Positions 9,951 through 19,047 of a DNA stretch of 64,000 nucleotides are shown here, piece by piece. Below the pieces are notes generated by a model. It worked only from the letters and a program-made list of their open reading frames with translations. It had not been told where the DNA came from and did not search any database. Made by a program: the position numbers and the translations under genes. Source of the stretch: JACCWP01 sp963801045 (GTDB lineage Bacteria; Actinomycetota; Actinomycetes; Propionibacteriales; Nocardioidaceae); assembly GCA_963801045.1 (NCBI GenBank), contig CAWDDC010000003.1, positions 124,001-188,000 of the forward strand, read 5' to 3'. Every line of letters begins with the position of its first letter. Position 1 is the first letter of the stretch.

Positions 9951-10082
9951 GTCGGCCGGCGCCGGAAAGGCGTTTGCGCGAGGCTCGCCCGCGAGGCACG
10001 CTTGTGCACGACATGAAGAACTGACCCCACCCCCGATCCGCGTCCGTGGCACTGGCCCGGCGGATCCCGTGCGTCGCCCCCG

Positions 10083-11711
10083 GTGGTGGTCCCCTTGCAG
10101 TCCTTGCACGCGCATGCCCTGGTACGTCGGTACGCCGACCGCACCGTCCTCGACGGCGTGGACCTGCTCGCCTCACCCGGCACCCGGCTCGGGCTGATCG
10201 GCGACAACGGCACCGGCAAGTCGACCCTGCTGCGGCTGCTGGCCGGTGTGGACGCACCCGACGCCGGCACGGTCAGCCGCCCGGCCGACCTCGCGTACCT
10301 GCCGCAGGAGCCCGCCTTCGACGCCGGCGCCACCGTCGGCGGCGTGCTCGACGACGCGCTGGCGCCGCTGCACGACGCGGTCACCCGGCTGGAGGAGCTC
10401 GCCGCGCAGCTGGACGACCCCGGGCACGCCGATGCCGACGCCTACGCGGACGCGCTCGCCTGGGCGCAGCTGCACGACGCCTGGGACGCGGACCGGCGGG
10501 CGGCGCTGGCCGGGCAGCGGCTCGGACTCGGCGCCGTCGACCGCGACCGGCCGGTCGCCGAGCTGTCCGGCGGCGAGCGGACCCGGCTGTCTCTGGCCGC
10601 GCTGGTCACCCGGCGGCCCGAGTGCGTCCTGCTGGACGAGCCGACCAACCACCTGGACGACGACGCGATGACGATGATCGAGGACTTCCTGCTCGACCTG
10701 CCGGGCGTGGTGGTGGCCGCCAGCCATGACCGGGTGTTCCTCGACCGGGTGTGCACCGACCTGATGGACCTCGACCCGTCCGCACTGGGCACCGACGGTC
10801 ACGGTGGGCAGCGCTTCGGCGGCGGGTTCAGCGCCTACACCGCGCACCGTGCTGACGCGCGGCGACGCTGGGAGGAGACGTACGCCGACCAGCAGGAGCA
10901 GCTGCGCTCGCTCCGGCGGCAGGCCAGCACGACGGCGCGGCAGGTGGCCCATGGGCGAGGGCCGCGGGACAACGACAAGTTCATCCACCACTTCAAGGGC
11001 GCCAACGTGCAGCGCACGGTCGCCCGGCGGGTCCGCGACACCGAGCGCCGCATCGAGGTCGCCGAGCGCGACCAGGTACGCCGCCCGCCAGCGCCGTTGC
11101 AGCTCGACGCCGAGGCGGTGACCGGCACCCACCGCGCCGCGGACGGGCTCGCGGTCGCCGTACGCCACCTGCGGGTGCCCGGCCGGGTGTCGCTGGACAG
11201 CCTCGACCTCGCCGCCGGCGAGCACCTGCTGGTGAGCGGCGCCAACGGCAGCGGCAAGTCCAGCCTGCTGCAGGTGTTCGCCGGTGAGCTGGCGCCGGTC
11301 AGCGGCACCGTGCACGTGCGAGCCCGGCGGATCGGCCTGCTCGCGCAGGACTCGGAGTTCGCCGACGAGTCACGCACCGCGCGGGAGACGTACGAGACCG
11401 TGGCCGCCCCAGGCGCGTGGCGCCGGCCGCTCGCCGACCTCGGCCTGCTGCACCCGCGGGACCTGGACCGCCCGGTCGGAACGCTGAGCACCGGTCAGCG
11501 GCGCCGGCTGGCGCTCGCGCTGCTGCTGGCGCGCACCCCCGACCTGCTGCTGCTGGACGAGCCGACCAACCACCTGTCACCGACGTTGGTCGGCGAGCTC
11601 ACCGACGCCGTCGCCGCCGCGTCGACCACGGTCGTGATCGCGAGCCACGACCGCTGGCTGCGGCGGGGCTGGGAGGGCCGCGAGGTGCAGCTCAGCCCTT
11701 GCGCTGCCTGA
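10083..11711 (+). CDS. ABC-F family ATP-binding protein (duplicated ATPase domains)
   Basis: 542 residues, intact, no membrane segments. Two ABC ATPase domains: Walker A GDNGTGKSTLL, signature LSGGERTRLS and Walker B CVLLDEPTNHLDD in the first; Walker A GANGSGKSSLL, signature LSTGQRRRLA and LLLLDEPTNHLSP in the second. The linker between them is basic and helical (WEETYADQQEQLRSLRRQ), as in ABC-F proteins that act on the ribosome as translation factors or antibiotic-resistance proteins. The start is GTG at 10083. The last 20 bases overlap the 3' end of etfA on the opposite strand. Whether it confers resistance is unknown. Confidence 0.9.
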   Translation: MVVPLQSLHAHALVRRYADRTVLDGVDLLASPGTRLGLIGDNGTGKSTLLRLLAGVDAPDAGTVSRPADLAYLPQEPAFDAGATVGGVLDDALAPLHDAVTRLEELAAQLDDPGHADADAYADALAWAQLHDAWDADRRAALAGQRLGLGAVDRDRPVAELSGGERTRLSLAALVTRRPECVLLDEPTNHLDDDAMTMIEDFLLDLPGVVVAASHDRVFLDRVCTDLMDLDPSALGTDGHGGQRFGGGFSAYTAHRADARRRWEETYADQQEQLRSLRRQASTTARQVAHGRGPRDNDKFIHHFKGANVQRTVARRVRDTERRIEVAERDQVRRPPAPLQLDAEAVTGTHRAADGLAVAVRHLRVPGRVSLDSLDLAAGEHLLVSGANGSGKSSLLQVFAGELAPVSGTVHVRARRIGLLAQDSEFADESRTARETYETVAAPGAWRRPLADLGLLHPRDLDRPVGTLSTGQRRRLALALLLARTPDLLLLDEPTNHLSPTLVGELTDAVAAASTTVVIASHDRWLRRGWEGREVQLSPCAA

Positions 11712-12648
11712 CCGCCTCCGCGACCTGCGGCAGCACCACCTTGAGGTCGCCCACGACGCCGAAGTCGACGAGCTCGAAGATCGGCGCCTCCTCGTCCTTG
11801 TTGACGGCCACGATCGTCTTGGACGTCTGCATGCCGGCGCGGTGCTGGATGGCGCCGGAGATGCCGCACGCGACGTAGAGCTGCGGGGACACGGTCTTGC
11901 CGGTCTGGCCGATCTGGTAGCTGTGCGGGTACCAGCCGGAGTCGACCGCCGCCCGCGACGCCCCGACAGCACCCCCGAGCGCGTCGGCGAGCTCCTCGAC
12001 CTGGGCGAAGTCGCCGCCGGTGCCACGCCCGCCGGAGACGACGATCGCGGCCTCGGTGAGCTCCGGCCGGCCGGACTTGGTCCGCGGCTCCCGGCCGGTG
12101 ACCGCAGCGGTCCTGGCGGCGTCGGACACCGCGGCCTCGACGGTCTCCTCGGCGGCCGCGCCCTCGTGCCGCTCCGGAGTGGTCGAGTTGGGCTTGACCG
12201 TGATGATCGGGGTGCCGGTCGTCACCCGCGCCTGCACCGTGAAGTTGCCGGCGAACACCGACTGCGTCGTCACCGGACCGTCGTCGCCTGCCTGCACGTC
12301 GACGGCGTCGGTGATGAGCCCGGAACCGGTCTTGACCGCCAGCCGACCGGCGATCTCCTTGCCCTCCGGGCTGGACGGCACCAGCACGGCGGCCGGTGAC
12401 ACCTGCTCGACCAGCTGGGCCAGCGCCTCGGCCTTGGGCGCCACCAGGTAGTCGCCGAGGTCGGAGCCGTCGACGACGTAGACCTTCTCGGCGCCGTACG
12501 CCTGCAGCGACTCCCGCGCCGCGTCGACACCGGCACCGAGGAACACGGCCGAGGGCTCGCCGAGCCGGCGCGCGATGGTCAGCAGCTCGTGGGTGGTCTT
12601 GCGTACGGACCCGTCGACGTGGTCGACGAGCACCAGGATCTCGCTCAT
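11692..12648 (-). CDS. etfA: Electron transfer flavoprotein subunit alpha
   Basis: FAD-binding subunit that, with EtfB, accepts electrons from acyl-CoA dehydrogenases. 318 residues, intact. It begins MSEILVLVDHVDGSVRKTT; the C-terminal FAD domain has AAIVVSGGRGTGGDF, SGWYPHSYQIGQTGKTV, LYVACGISGAIQH and IVAVNKDEEAPIFE, all standard ETF-alpha signatures. It starts 17 bases after the etfB stop. Its end overlaps the convergent ABC-F gene by 20 bases. It provides an electron sink for the acyl-CoA metabolism encoded elsewhere in the window. Confidence 0.97.
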   Translation of the reverse strand: MSEILVLVDHVDGSVRKTTHELLTIARRLGEPSAVFLGAGVDAARESLQAYGAEKVYVVDGSDLGDYLVAPKAEALAQLVEQVSPAAVLVPSSPEGKEIAGRLAVKTGSGLITDAVDVQAGDDGPVTTQSVFAGNFTVQARVTTGTPIITVKPNSTTPERHEGAAAEETVEAAVSDAARTAAVTGREPRTKSGRPELTEAAIVVSGGRGTGGDFAQVEELADALGGAVGASRAAVDSGWYPHSYQIGQTGKTVSPQLYVACGISGAIQHRAGMQTSKTIVAVNKDEEAPIFELVDFGVVGDLKVVLPQVAEAVRQRKG

Positions 12649-12665
12649 GGGTGGCTGCTCCCTGC

Positions 12666-13481
12666 TCAGACGAACTTCTGGCTGGCGAGGTAGTCGGCGA
12701 GCTGGGTGCCGCCGTCGCCCTCGTCGGTCACGATCGTGCCCGCGCTGCGTGGCGGACGCGCCTCGGTGGAGGCGACGACGCTCCACGCCGCCGTCAGGCC
12801 CACCTGCGCCGGCGTCGACCCCGAGGTCGGCCAGCGACCAGGTCTCGACCGGCTTCTTCTTGGCCGCCATGATCCCCTTGAACGACGGGTAGCGGGGCTC
12901 GTTGATCTGGTCGGTGACGCTCACCACGGCCGGCGCCTTCGCCTCGACCGTCTCGGTCGCCGTGTCGCTGTCGCGCCGCACCGTGACGGTGAGGTCACCT
13001 GCCGAACCCGCGACGGTGACCTCGGAGGCGTACGTCAGCGCGGGCAGGGTCGAGCCGTTCGGCGAGCATCGACGGCAGCACGCCCATCGTGCCGTCGGTC
13101 GACGCCATGCCGCACAGCACCAGGTCGACGCGGTCGCCCGCGGCGCCGATCTTGTCCACCGCGGCCGCGAGCACCTGCGAGGTGGCCAGCGCGTCGGAGC
13201 CGGCGATGCCGTCGTCGAGCACGTGCACGCCCGAGTCGGCGCCCATCTGCAGCGACTTGCGCACCGCGTCGGCCGCCTGCTCGGGGCCGATGGTCAGCAC
13301 GACGACCTCACCGTCGCCGTCGGCGGCGTCCCGGATCGGTCAGCGCCTCCTCGACGGCGTACTCGTCCAGCTCGGACAGCAGGCCGTCGACGGAGGCCCG
13401 GTCGACGGTGTGGTCGGCGTCGTCGAACGAACGCGGGGCGGTGGCGTCGGGGACGTGCTTGACGCAGACGACGATCTTCAT
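12666..13481 (-). CDS. etfB: Electron transfer flavoprotein subunit beta (three frameshifts)
   Basis: AMP-binding partner of EtfA. The N-terminus MKIVVCVKHVPDATAPRSFD and later DRASVDGLLSELDEYAVEEA are diagnostic. After a shift near 13335 the protein continues VVVLTIGPEQAADAVRKSLQ, SGVHVLDDGIAGSDALAT and LCGMASTDGTMGVLP. A shift near 13060 leads to TDQINEPRYPSFKGIMAAKK (the ETF-beta signature region), and a third near 12800 leads to the end ADYLASQKFV. Roughly 260 residues in total, the family's normal size. Upstream gene of the etfBA pair. Confidence 0.95.
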
Positions 13482-13587
13482 CGCGGTGCGGGCCTTCCTG
13501 GTCTGCCGGTCCTGGCTTGGCGTCGATGTTACCGACGAGTAGGTTCCGGAGGAACCGACGGCGCCGTCGGATGGGTCACATCCTGCG

Positions 13588-14239
13588 TCATGCCCGGATG
13601 ATGCGGTCGGCCACCCGTCCGACGATGAGGTAGGCGAGTGCGGCCAGACCCCAGTTGACCAGGCGAGCCTTGGTCCGCGCATTCTCGCCCTCGAACTCGA
13701 AGACGTTGGCGAACGGGCCGTCCAGCCGCTTGGCGGCGTCGGTGACGAACTCGACCAGGGCGTTGTCCGGGTTGGCGTCCAGCGAGATCAGCAGCGCACC
13801 GAGCGCCAGCACGACGGCGCAGAGCACGGCGACGATCCACACGATCGACGCGATCCGGTTGCGCAGGGCGTCGGTGCCCTTCTTGACCGTCGAGCCGGCC
13901 GTACGCAGCCGCTCGCCGCGCGAGGCCTTGCGGTCGGCCTCGCTCGGCTTCGCGAACGTCGCGGGGGCGGTGCCGGTCGCCGACGTGGTCGGCGTGGCGG
14001 GAGGGCTCGCGTGGGCGGGCTCGGCCTTGCCGTTGGACGCGGCGCGGGAGCTCGCCGTGCTGTCCGGTGCGCTGTCCGGTGCTGTCCGACGAGCGAGCGG
14101 CGCTGGGTCGCCGGACTCACCGGCCTGGGGAGGCGCTCGAGGACGGCGGAGTGGCCGGATCCGGCGCTGTGGAGGGGCGCGGCTCGTCCGTGCTGCCCGC
14201 ACGTTCGGGCCGGCCGCCGTTAGCGCCCTGCTCCGTCAC
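13588..14239 (-). CDS. Uncharacterised membrane protein with long disordered N-terminus (one frameshift)
   Basis: The first half is disordered and rich in Pro, Ser, Ala and Glu (EQGANGGRPERAGSTDEPRP). It is followed by a basic stretch, one clear membrane helix (IVWIVAVLCAVVLALGALLI), a short exposed segment containing ANPDNALVEFVTDAAKRLDG, and a hydrophobic C-terminal stretch (GLAALAYLIVGRVADRII). GTG start at 14239; the frame changes near 14125 inside the disordered part. I do not recognise a named family. It lies upstream of etfBA on the same strand but 106 bases away. Confidence 0.75.
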
Positions 14240-14352
14240 GTTTGTCCGCCTCCGGGGTCCGCCTCCGTCTGCCGATCCCCGCAAATAGGGCTCGGTGGAG
14301 GATAACTGTACGGATCAGTAACGATCCACCTGCGCATCCGTCACGGGCGGGC

Positions 14353-14943
14353 TCACGCACCGTCTCGCCGGTCGCGCACCACCCGCGCCGGCACGCCGGC
14401 GACGACCGACCGGGCGGGCACCGTGCCGCGTACGACGGCGTGGGCGGCCAGCACGCTGCCGTGCCCGACGTGGGTGCCGCGGAGCACGGTCGCCTTGGTG
14501 CCGATCCAGCAGTCCGGACCGATGCGTACCGGCGCCTTGACCAGCCCCTGGTCCTTGATCGGCACGTCCAGCGCCTCGGTGCGGTGGTCGAAGTCGGTGA
14601 CGTAGACACCGTCGGCGACCAGCGTGGCGGCGCCGATCTCGATGTCGAGGTAGCAGGTCAGCGTGACGCCGCTGCCGAGCACCACCTTGTCGCCGAGCCG
14701 CATCGTGCCCTCCTGGACCAGCAGCCGGCTGTCGTCGCCGAGGTGCACGTAGCGCCCGATCACCAGCCGGCCGTAGCCGCGCCGCACCCGTACCCGTACC
14801 CGCCGGCCGAGGAAGACCACGCCGTCGGTGCGCACGCCCGGGTGCCGCAGGCGGAACCAGAGGTACCGCCAGTAGCGGACCAGGTGGTACGGCGTCCACG
14901 CCCGGTGCCGGACGACCCAGCTCACCCGTGCGCCCAGGCTCAC
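14353..14943 (-). CDS. Left-handed beta-helix acyltransferase (hexapeptide-repeat family)
   Basis: 196 residues, intact. Hexapeptide repeats run through the middle (GRLVIGRYVHLGDDSRL, MRLGDKVVLGSGVTLTCYLD, RIGPDCWIGTKATVLRGTHV, SVVAGVPARVV), the parallel beta-helix of maltose O-acetyltransferase/serine acetyltransferase-like enzymes that acetylate sugars or glycolipids using acyl-CoA. The candidate catalytic histidine is in VTDFDHRTEALD. GTG start at 14943 overlaps the stop of the upstream methyltransferase (GTGA). The pair may decorate a cell-envelope glycan; no glycosyltransferase is adjacent to confirm this. Confidence 0.88.
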   Translation of the reverse strand: MSLGARVSWVVRHRAWTPYHLVRYWRYLWFRLRHPGVRTDGVVFLGRRVRVRVRRGYGRLVIGRYVHLGDDSRLLVQEGTMRLGDKVVLGSGVTLTCYLDIEIGAATLVADGVYVTDFDHRTEALDVPIKDQGLVKAPVRIGPDCWIGTKATVLRGTHVGHGSVLAAHAVVRGTVPARSVVAGVPARVVRDRRDGA

Positions 14944-15883
14944 GGTGCGAGCGCGGTCACGGACACGTTGTAGTAGAGCCGGGCGGGGACGACGGGGCGC
15001 AGGGCGCGGTCGACGCGGGACAGCACCAGCCAGGAGCGGTAGGCGAACATCCGCCAGCCCCAGCCGAGCCGCTCCTCCGGCACCGCGCACTCGAAGGTCC
15101 GGACCGGCCAGCCCCACCAGGCGGCGGTCAGCTCCTCGGTCACCGTGCCGACCTCGCGGCCGCCCGCGCGACGCACCGTGGCGGCCAGCTCGCCGGGGTC
15201 GAAGGTGTGCAGGTCGACCACCGCCTCGAGCGCGGCGGCGCGCGACGACTCGTCCAGCTCCTCCTGCGGCCGCGCCCAGGTGTCCCGCAGCCGGGGCAGC
15301 CGGGTGATCCGGGTGGCCGCCCACCAGGTGGCGCGGGACAGCCGTCGCGCGACGTAGTCGCCCCACCGGGTCGGCTCCCCGCAGATCACCAGCCGCCCGC
15401 CCGGCCGCAGCACCCGCAGCATCTCGGCGAACGCCCGCTCGACGTCGGGCACGTGGTGGACCACCGCGTGGCCGACCACGAGGTCGAAGGTGTCGTCGTC
15501 GTAGGGCAACCGCTCGGCGTCGGCGGCGCGGCCCTCGCACCGGGATGCCCAGCCGTTCGCCGTTGCGGCGCGCGGCCTCCACCATCCCGGGGCTGATGTC
15601 GGTGACGTGCACCTGGTCGATCAGGCCGGCCAGGCGCAGGTTGAGGCTGAAGAAGCCGGTGCCGCAGCCGACCTCGAGCGCGTCGCCGTACGGTCGCCTG
15701 CGGCGTGCCGGCGACCGCGACGAAGCGCTCCCGGGCGTAGTCGATGCAGCGCTGGTCGAAGCTGATCGACCACTTCTCGTCGTAGGTCTGCGCCTCCCAG
15801 TCGTGGTAGAGCACCTGGGCCAGCTTGGTGTCGTGCCAGGCCGCCTCGACCTGCTCCGCGGTCGCCGGGAGCGGCGCCGACAT
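14940..15883 (-). CDS. SAM-dependent class I methyltransferase (frameshifted)
   Basis: About 310 residues. N-terminal YHDWEAQTYDEKWSISFDQR precedes a Rossmann SAM-binding domain: LIDQVHVTDISPGMVEAARR (motif with the ribose-binding Asp), YDDDTFDLVVGHAVVHHVPD (motif II) and LRVLRPGGRLVICGEPTRWG (motif III). The frame changes near 15695 and 15545. The C-terminal third has LTAAWWGWPVRTFECAVP and no recognised domain. GTGA overlap with the acyltransferase downstream; its start lies 3 bases beyond the enoyl-CoA hydratase stop, so all three genes may be co-transcribed. Substrate unknown. Confidence 0.85.
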
Positions 15884-15885
15884 CG

Positions 15886-16667
15886 TCACCGGCCCTCGAA
15901 CCGGGCCTTGCCCGGCCCGTGCTCGACGAACGAGCGCATGCCGATGCCGCGGTCCTCGGTGGCGAACAGGCCGGCGAACGCCAGCCGCTCGATCTCGAGC
16001 CCGGTCTCCAGGTCGACCTCCAGGCCGCGGTCGACGGCCTGCTTGGCGGCGCGCAGCGCGTACGCCGGCCCGGCCACCAGCCGCTCCGCCCACTCGGTCG
16101 CCGCGGCCAGCACCTCGTCGGCCGGGCAGCACGCGGTCGACCAGGCCGATCCGCAGCGCCTCCTCGGCGTCGACGAACCGGCCGGTGAAGATGATGTCCT
16201 TGGCCCTGCTGGGGCCGACCAGCCGCGCCAGCCGCTGGGTGCCGCCCGCCCCGGGGATGATGCCGAGCAGGATCTCCGGCTGGCCGACCTTGGCGTCGTC
16301 GGCGCAGAAGCGCACGTCCGCGCAGAGGGCGAGCTCGAGCCCGCCACCGAGGGCGTAGCCGGTGATCGCCGCGACGACCGGCTTCGGGATGCGCCGCGAC
16401 CGCGCCGAGCGACGACTGGAGCCCGGCCGAGCGGTCGACCATGTCGGTGTAGGACATGTCGGCCATCTGCTTGATGTCCGCGCCGGCCGCGAACACCCGC
16501 TCGCCGCCGTAGACGATGACCGCGCGCACGTCGTCGCGGCCCGCCGCCTCGTCGGCCGCGGCGCGGATCTCCTCCTGCATGACCGTGTCGAGGGCGTTCA
16601 TCTTGGGCCGGTCGAGCCGGATCGTGCCCACCCCGTCGGCCACCTCGAGCCGCACGAACTCGCCCAC
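15886..16667 (-). CDS. Enoyl-CoA hydratase/isomerase family protein (two frameshifts)
   Basis: Crotonase-fold enzyme that hydrates enoyl-CoA esters in fatty-acid or acyl-CoA metabolism. GTG start, VGEFVRLEVADGVGTIRLDR; oxyanion-hole segment VFAAGADIKQMADMSY; ALGGGLELALCADVRFCADD (second oxyanion region); PEILLGIIPGAGGTQRLARL carrying the catalytic glutamate position. The frame changes near 16395 and 16130. The C-terminus is GIGMRSFVEHGPGKARFEGR. About 258 residues, a normal crotonase length. It could serve crotonyl-CoA formation for the ethylmalonyl-CoA genes at 46-63 kb, but that is inference. Confidence 0.92.
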
Positions 16668-16841
16668 GCCACACGCTCCTCGGTCGGAGTCCTCGTCGGA
16701 CTGATGCCAGCCAGGGAGCCTAACGGCAGCAGGCGAGCGCCGGTCCGGAGCCCGTCGCGGCTCCAGCCACGCGCCACCGGCCGGTAACGGCTCGGCGACT
16801 CCCCCGGCCGGAACGAAGCCGGCCAGGCAGGATGGTCGATC

Positions 16842-18932
16842 GTGACGACGACGGTGTGGCCCGGCACGCACGAACGGCTGGGTGCCACCGTCACCGGTGC
16901 CGGCACCACGTTCGCGGTGTGGTCTCCCGAGGCGCGCGGCGTCGACGTCTGCCTGTTCGACGACGCCGGGCGCGAGACCCGGCTGGCGCTGCCGGAGCAC
17001 ACCCTCGGCGTGTGGCACGGGACGGTGCCGGGCGTGGGCGCCGGGCAGCGGTACGGGCTGCGGGTCGACGGGCCGTACGAGCCGGCCCACGGGCAGCGGT
17101 TCAACCCGCACCGGCTGCTGCTGGACCCGTACGCGCGCGCCGTCACCGGCAGGTTCGACCCGAGCGGCCCGGTCTACGACCGGCCGGGGCAGGGCTGGGA
17201 CGGCGACTCCGCGCCGTACGTGCCGAAGGGGGTCGTGGTCGACGACGGGTTCGACTGGGGCGACGACGCGCCACCGCGCACGCCGTGGGCGGACAGCGTG
17301 GTCTACGAGGCGCACGTGCGGGGGCTCACCATGCGCCACCCCGCGGTGCCCGAGCACCTGCGCGGCACGTACGCCGGGCTGGCGCACCCCGCGGTCGTGG
17401 ACGAGCTGGTGCGGCTGGGCGTGACCGCGGTCGAGCTGCTGCCGGTGCAGCAGTTCGTCACCGAGCCGATCGTGTCCCAGCGGGGGCTGGTCAACTACTG
17501 GGGCTACAACACGCTGGGCTTCTTCGCGCCGCACGGCGCGTACTCGTCGGCGGGCGACACCGGTGGGCAGGTCGCGGAGTTCAAGCACCTGGTCCGGACG
17601 CTGCACGCGGCCGGGATCGAGGTGCTGCTGGACGTCGTCTACAACCACACGGCCGAGGGGCCGCCGGGCGGGCCGACGCTCTCGCTGCGCGGGCTCGGCG
17701 ACGGCGGCTACTACCTGCAGGGGCCGGGCGGCGTCTACGACGACGTGACCGGGTGCGGCAACACCGTGGCCGCCGCGCAGCCTGCCGCGCTGCGGCTGGT
17801 GATGGACTCGCTGCGCTACTGGGTCGGGGAGATGCACGTCGACGGGTTCCGGTTCGACCTGGCGTCCGCGCTGGCGCGTACCCGGCACGGGATCGACCTG
17901 CGCGCACCGCTGCTCACGGCGATCGGCCAGGACCCGTTGCTGCGCGACGTCAAGCTGGTCGCGGAGCCGTGGGACGCGACGCCGGAGGGCTACCTGGTCG
18001 GGCGGTTCCCGCCGCCGTGGTGCGAGTGGAACGACCGCTTCCGCGACACCGTCCGGGACTTCTGGCGGGGGCGGTCCGGTGGCGTGCGGGAGCTGGCCTC
18101 GCGGCTGTCCGGATCGAGCGACCTCTACGCCGACGACGGGCGCCTGCCGTTCAGCTCGGTCAACCTCGTCACCGCGCACGACGGCTTCACCCTGCGCGAC
18201 GTCGTGTCGTACGACCACCGGCACAACGAGGCCAACGGCGAACGGGGCCTGGACGGTCACGCCGACAACCGCTCGTGGAACACCGGCGTCGAGGGAGACA
18301 CCGACGATCCCGAGGTGCTCAGGCTGCGACAGCGGCAGGCGGCGAACCTGCTCGCGACCCTGCTGCTGTCGACCGGCGTCCCGATGATCACCGCGGGCGA
18401 CGAGCGGGGACGGACCCAGCAGGGCAACAACAACGCCTACTGCCACGACTCCCCGCTCAGCTGGGTGGACTGGGACGCGGACCCGCGGTGGAGCCACCTC
18501 ACCGCGCTGACCCGACAGCTGCTCGCCCTGCGGCGCGAGCACCCGGTGCTGCGGCAGCGGCACTTCTTCGCCGGGCGTCCGGTCGGCGAGGGCACCCGCA
18601 AGGACGTGGCGTGGTTCCGGCCGGACGGCTGGGAGATGGCCGAGGCGGACTGGTTCGACCGCACCCTGTCCACGCTCGGGATGCTGCTCAACGGCGAGCA
18701 GCTGCGCGGCTCGGGACCGCAGGGCGAGGCGATGGCCGACCGCTCGTTCCTGGTGTGGCTGCACGCCGGGGAGCAGCGGACCGCGCTGGCCACGCCCAGC
18801 GACGGCTGGCCGGACGGCTGGGAGGTCGTGCTGGACACCAGCGGCTCGCACCGCACCGGCGACACCGTCCGCTCCGGTGACCCGCTCGCCGTCCCCGGCC
18901 GCACGCTGGTGCTGCTCCGCTCCCTCCCCTGA
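16842..18932 (+). CDS. glgX: Glycogen debranching enzyme GlgX
   Basis: GH13 isoamylase-type enzyme that hydrolyses alpha-1,6 branches of phosphorylase-trimmed glycogen. 696 residues, intact. N-terminal CBM48-like domain (GTTFAVWSPEARGVDVCLFD), then the GH13 barrel: DVVYNHTAEGPPGGPTLS (region I), GFRFDLASALAR (nucleophile Asp), KLVAEPWDATPEGY (acid/base Glu) and NLVTAHDGFTLRDV (third Asp). The GTG start at 16842 precedes TTTVWPGTHERLG. The gene is followed at once by the 22-bp tandem array at 18938. It works with glgP (22.4-25 kb) in glycogen breakdown. Confidence 0.96.
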   Translation: MTTTVWPGTHERLGATVTGAGTTFAVWSPEARGVDVCLFDDAGRETRLALPEHTLGVWHGTVPGVGAGQRYGLRVDGPYEPAHGQRFNPHRLLLDPYARAVTGRFDPSGPVYDRPGQGWDGDSAPYVPKGVVVDDGFDWGDDAPPRTPWADSVVYEAHVRGLTMRHPAVPEHLRGTYAGLAHPAVVDELVRLGVTAVELLPVQQFVTEPIVSQRGLVNYWGYNTLGFFAPHGAYSSAGDTGGQVAEFKHLVRTLHAAGIEVLLDVVYNHTAEGPPGGPTLSLRGLGDGGYYLQGPGGVYDDVTGCGNTVAAAQPAALRLVMDSLRYWVGEMHVDGFRFDLASALARTRHGIDLRAPLLTAIGQDPLLRDVKLVAEPWDATPEGYLVGRFPPPWCEWNDRFRDTVRDFWRGRSGGVRELASRLSGSSDLYADDGRLPFSSVNLVTAHDGFTLRDVVSYDHRHNEANGERGLDGHADNRSWNTGVEGDTDDPEVLRLRQRQAANLLATLLLSTGVPMITAGDERGRTQQGNNNAYCHDSPLSWVDWDADPRWSHLTALTRQLLALRREHPVLRQRHFFAGRPVGEGTRKDVAWFRPDGWEMAEADWFDRTLSTLGMLLNGEQLRGSGPQGEAMADRSFLVWLHAGEQRTALATPSDGWPDGWEVVLDTSGSHRTGDTVRSGDPLAVPGRTLVLLRSLP

Positions 18933-18937
18933 CCGCC

Positions 18938-19041
18938 ATCCGAGGGTTCTGGTTGCGCGATCCGAGGGTTCTGGTTGCGCGGTCCGCGGGTTCTGGTTGC
19001 GCGATCCGCGGGTTCTGGTTGCGCGATCCGCGGGTTCTGGT
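18938..19041. repeat. 22-bp tandem repeat array, 4.7 copies (left array)
   Basis: Direct tandem copies of GGTTCTGGTTGCGCGATCCG plus two bases (22-bp period, no spacers) with A/G and A/C variants at two positions. It lies between the glgX stop (18932) and the stop of the convergent secreted-protein gene (19048). The same 22-bp unit occurs four times in opposite orientation at 20555-20642. Confidence 0.97.
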
Positions 19042-19047
19042 GCTGCC

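Noticed and set aside
10083..11711. Confirmed antibiotic-resistance determinant
   Set aside because: ABC-F proteins include translation factors as well as resistance proteins; sequence alone does not separate them here.
18938..19041. CRISPR-like array
   Set aside because: Repeats are contiguous with a 22-bp period and no spacers, and no cas genes are in the window.
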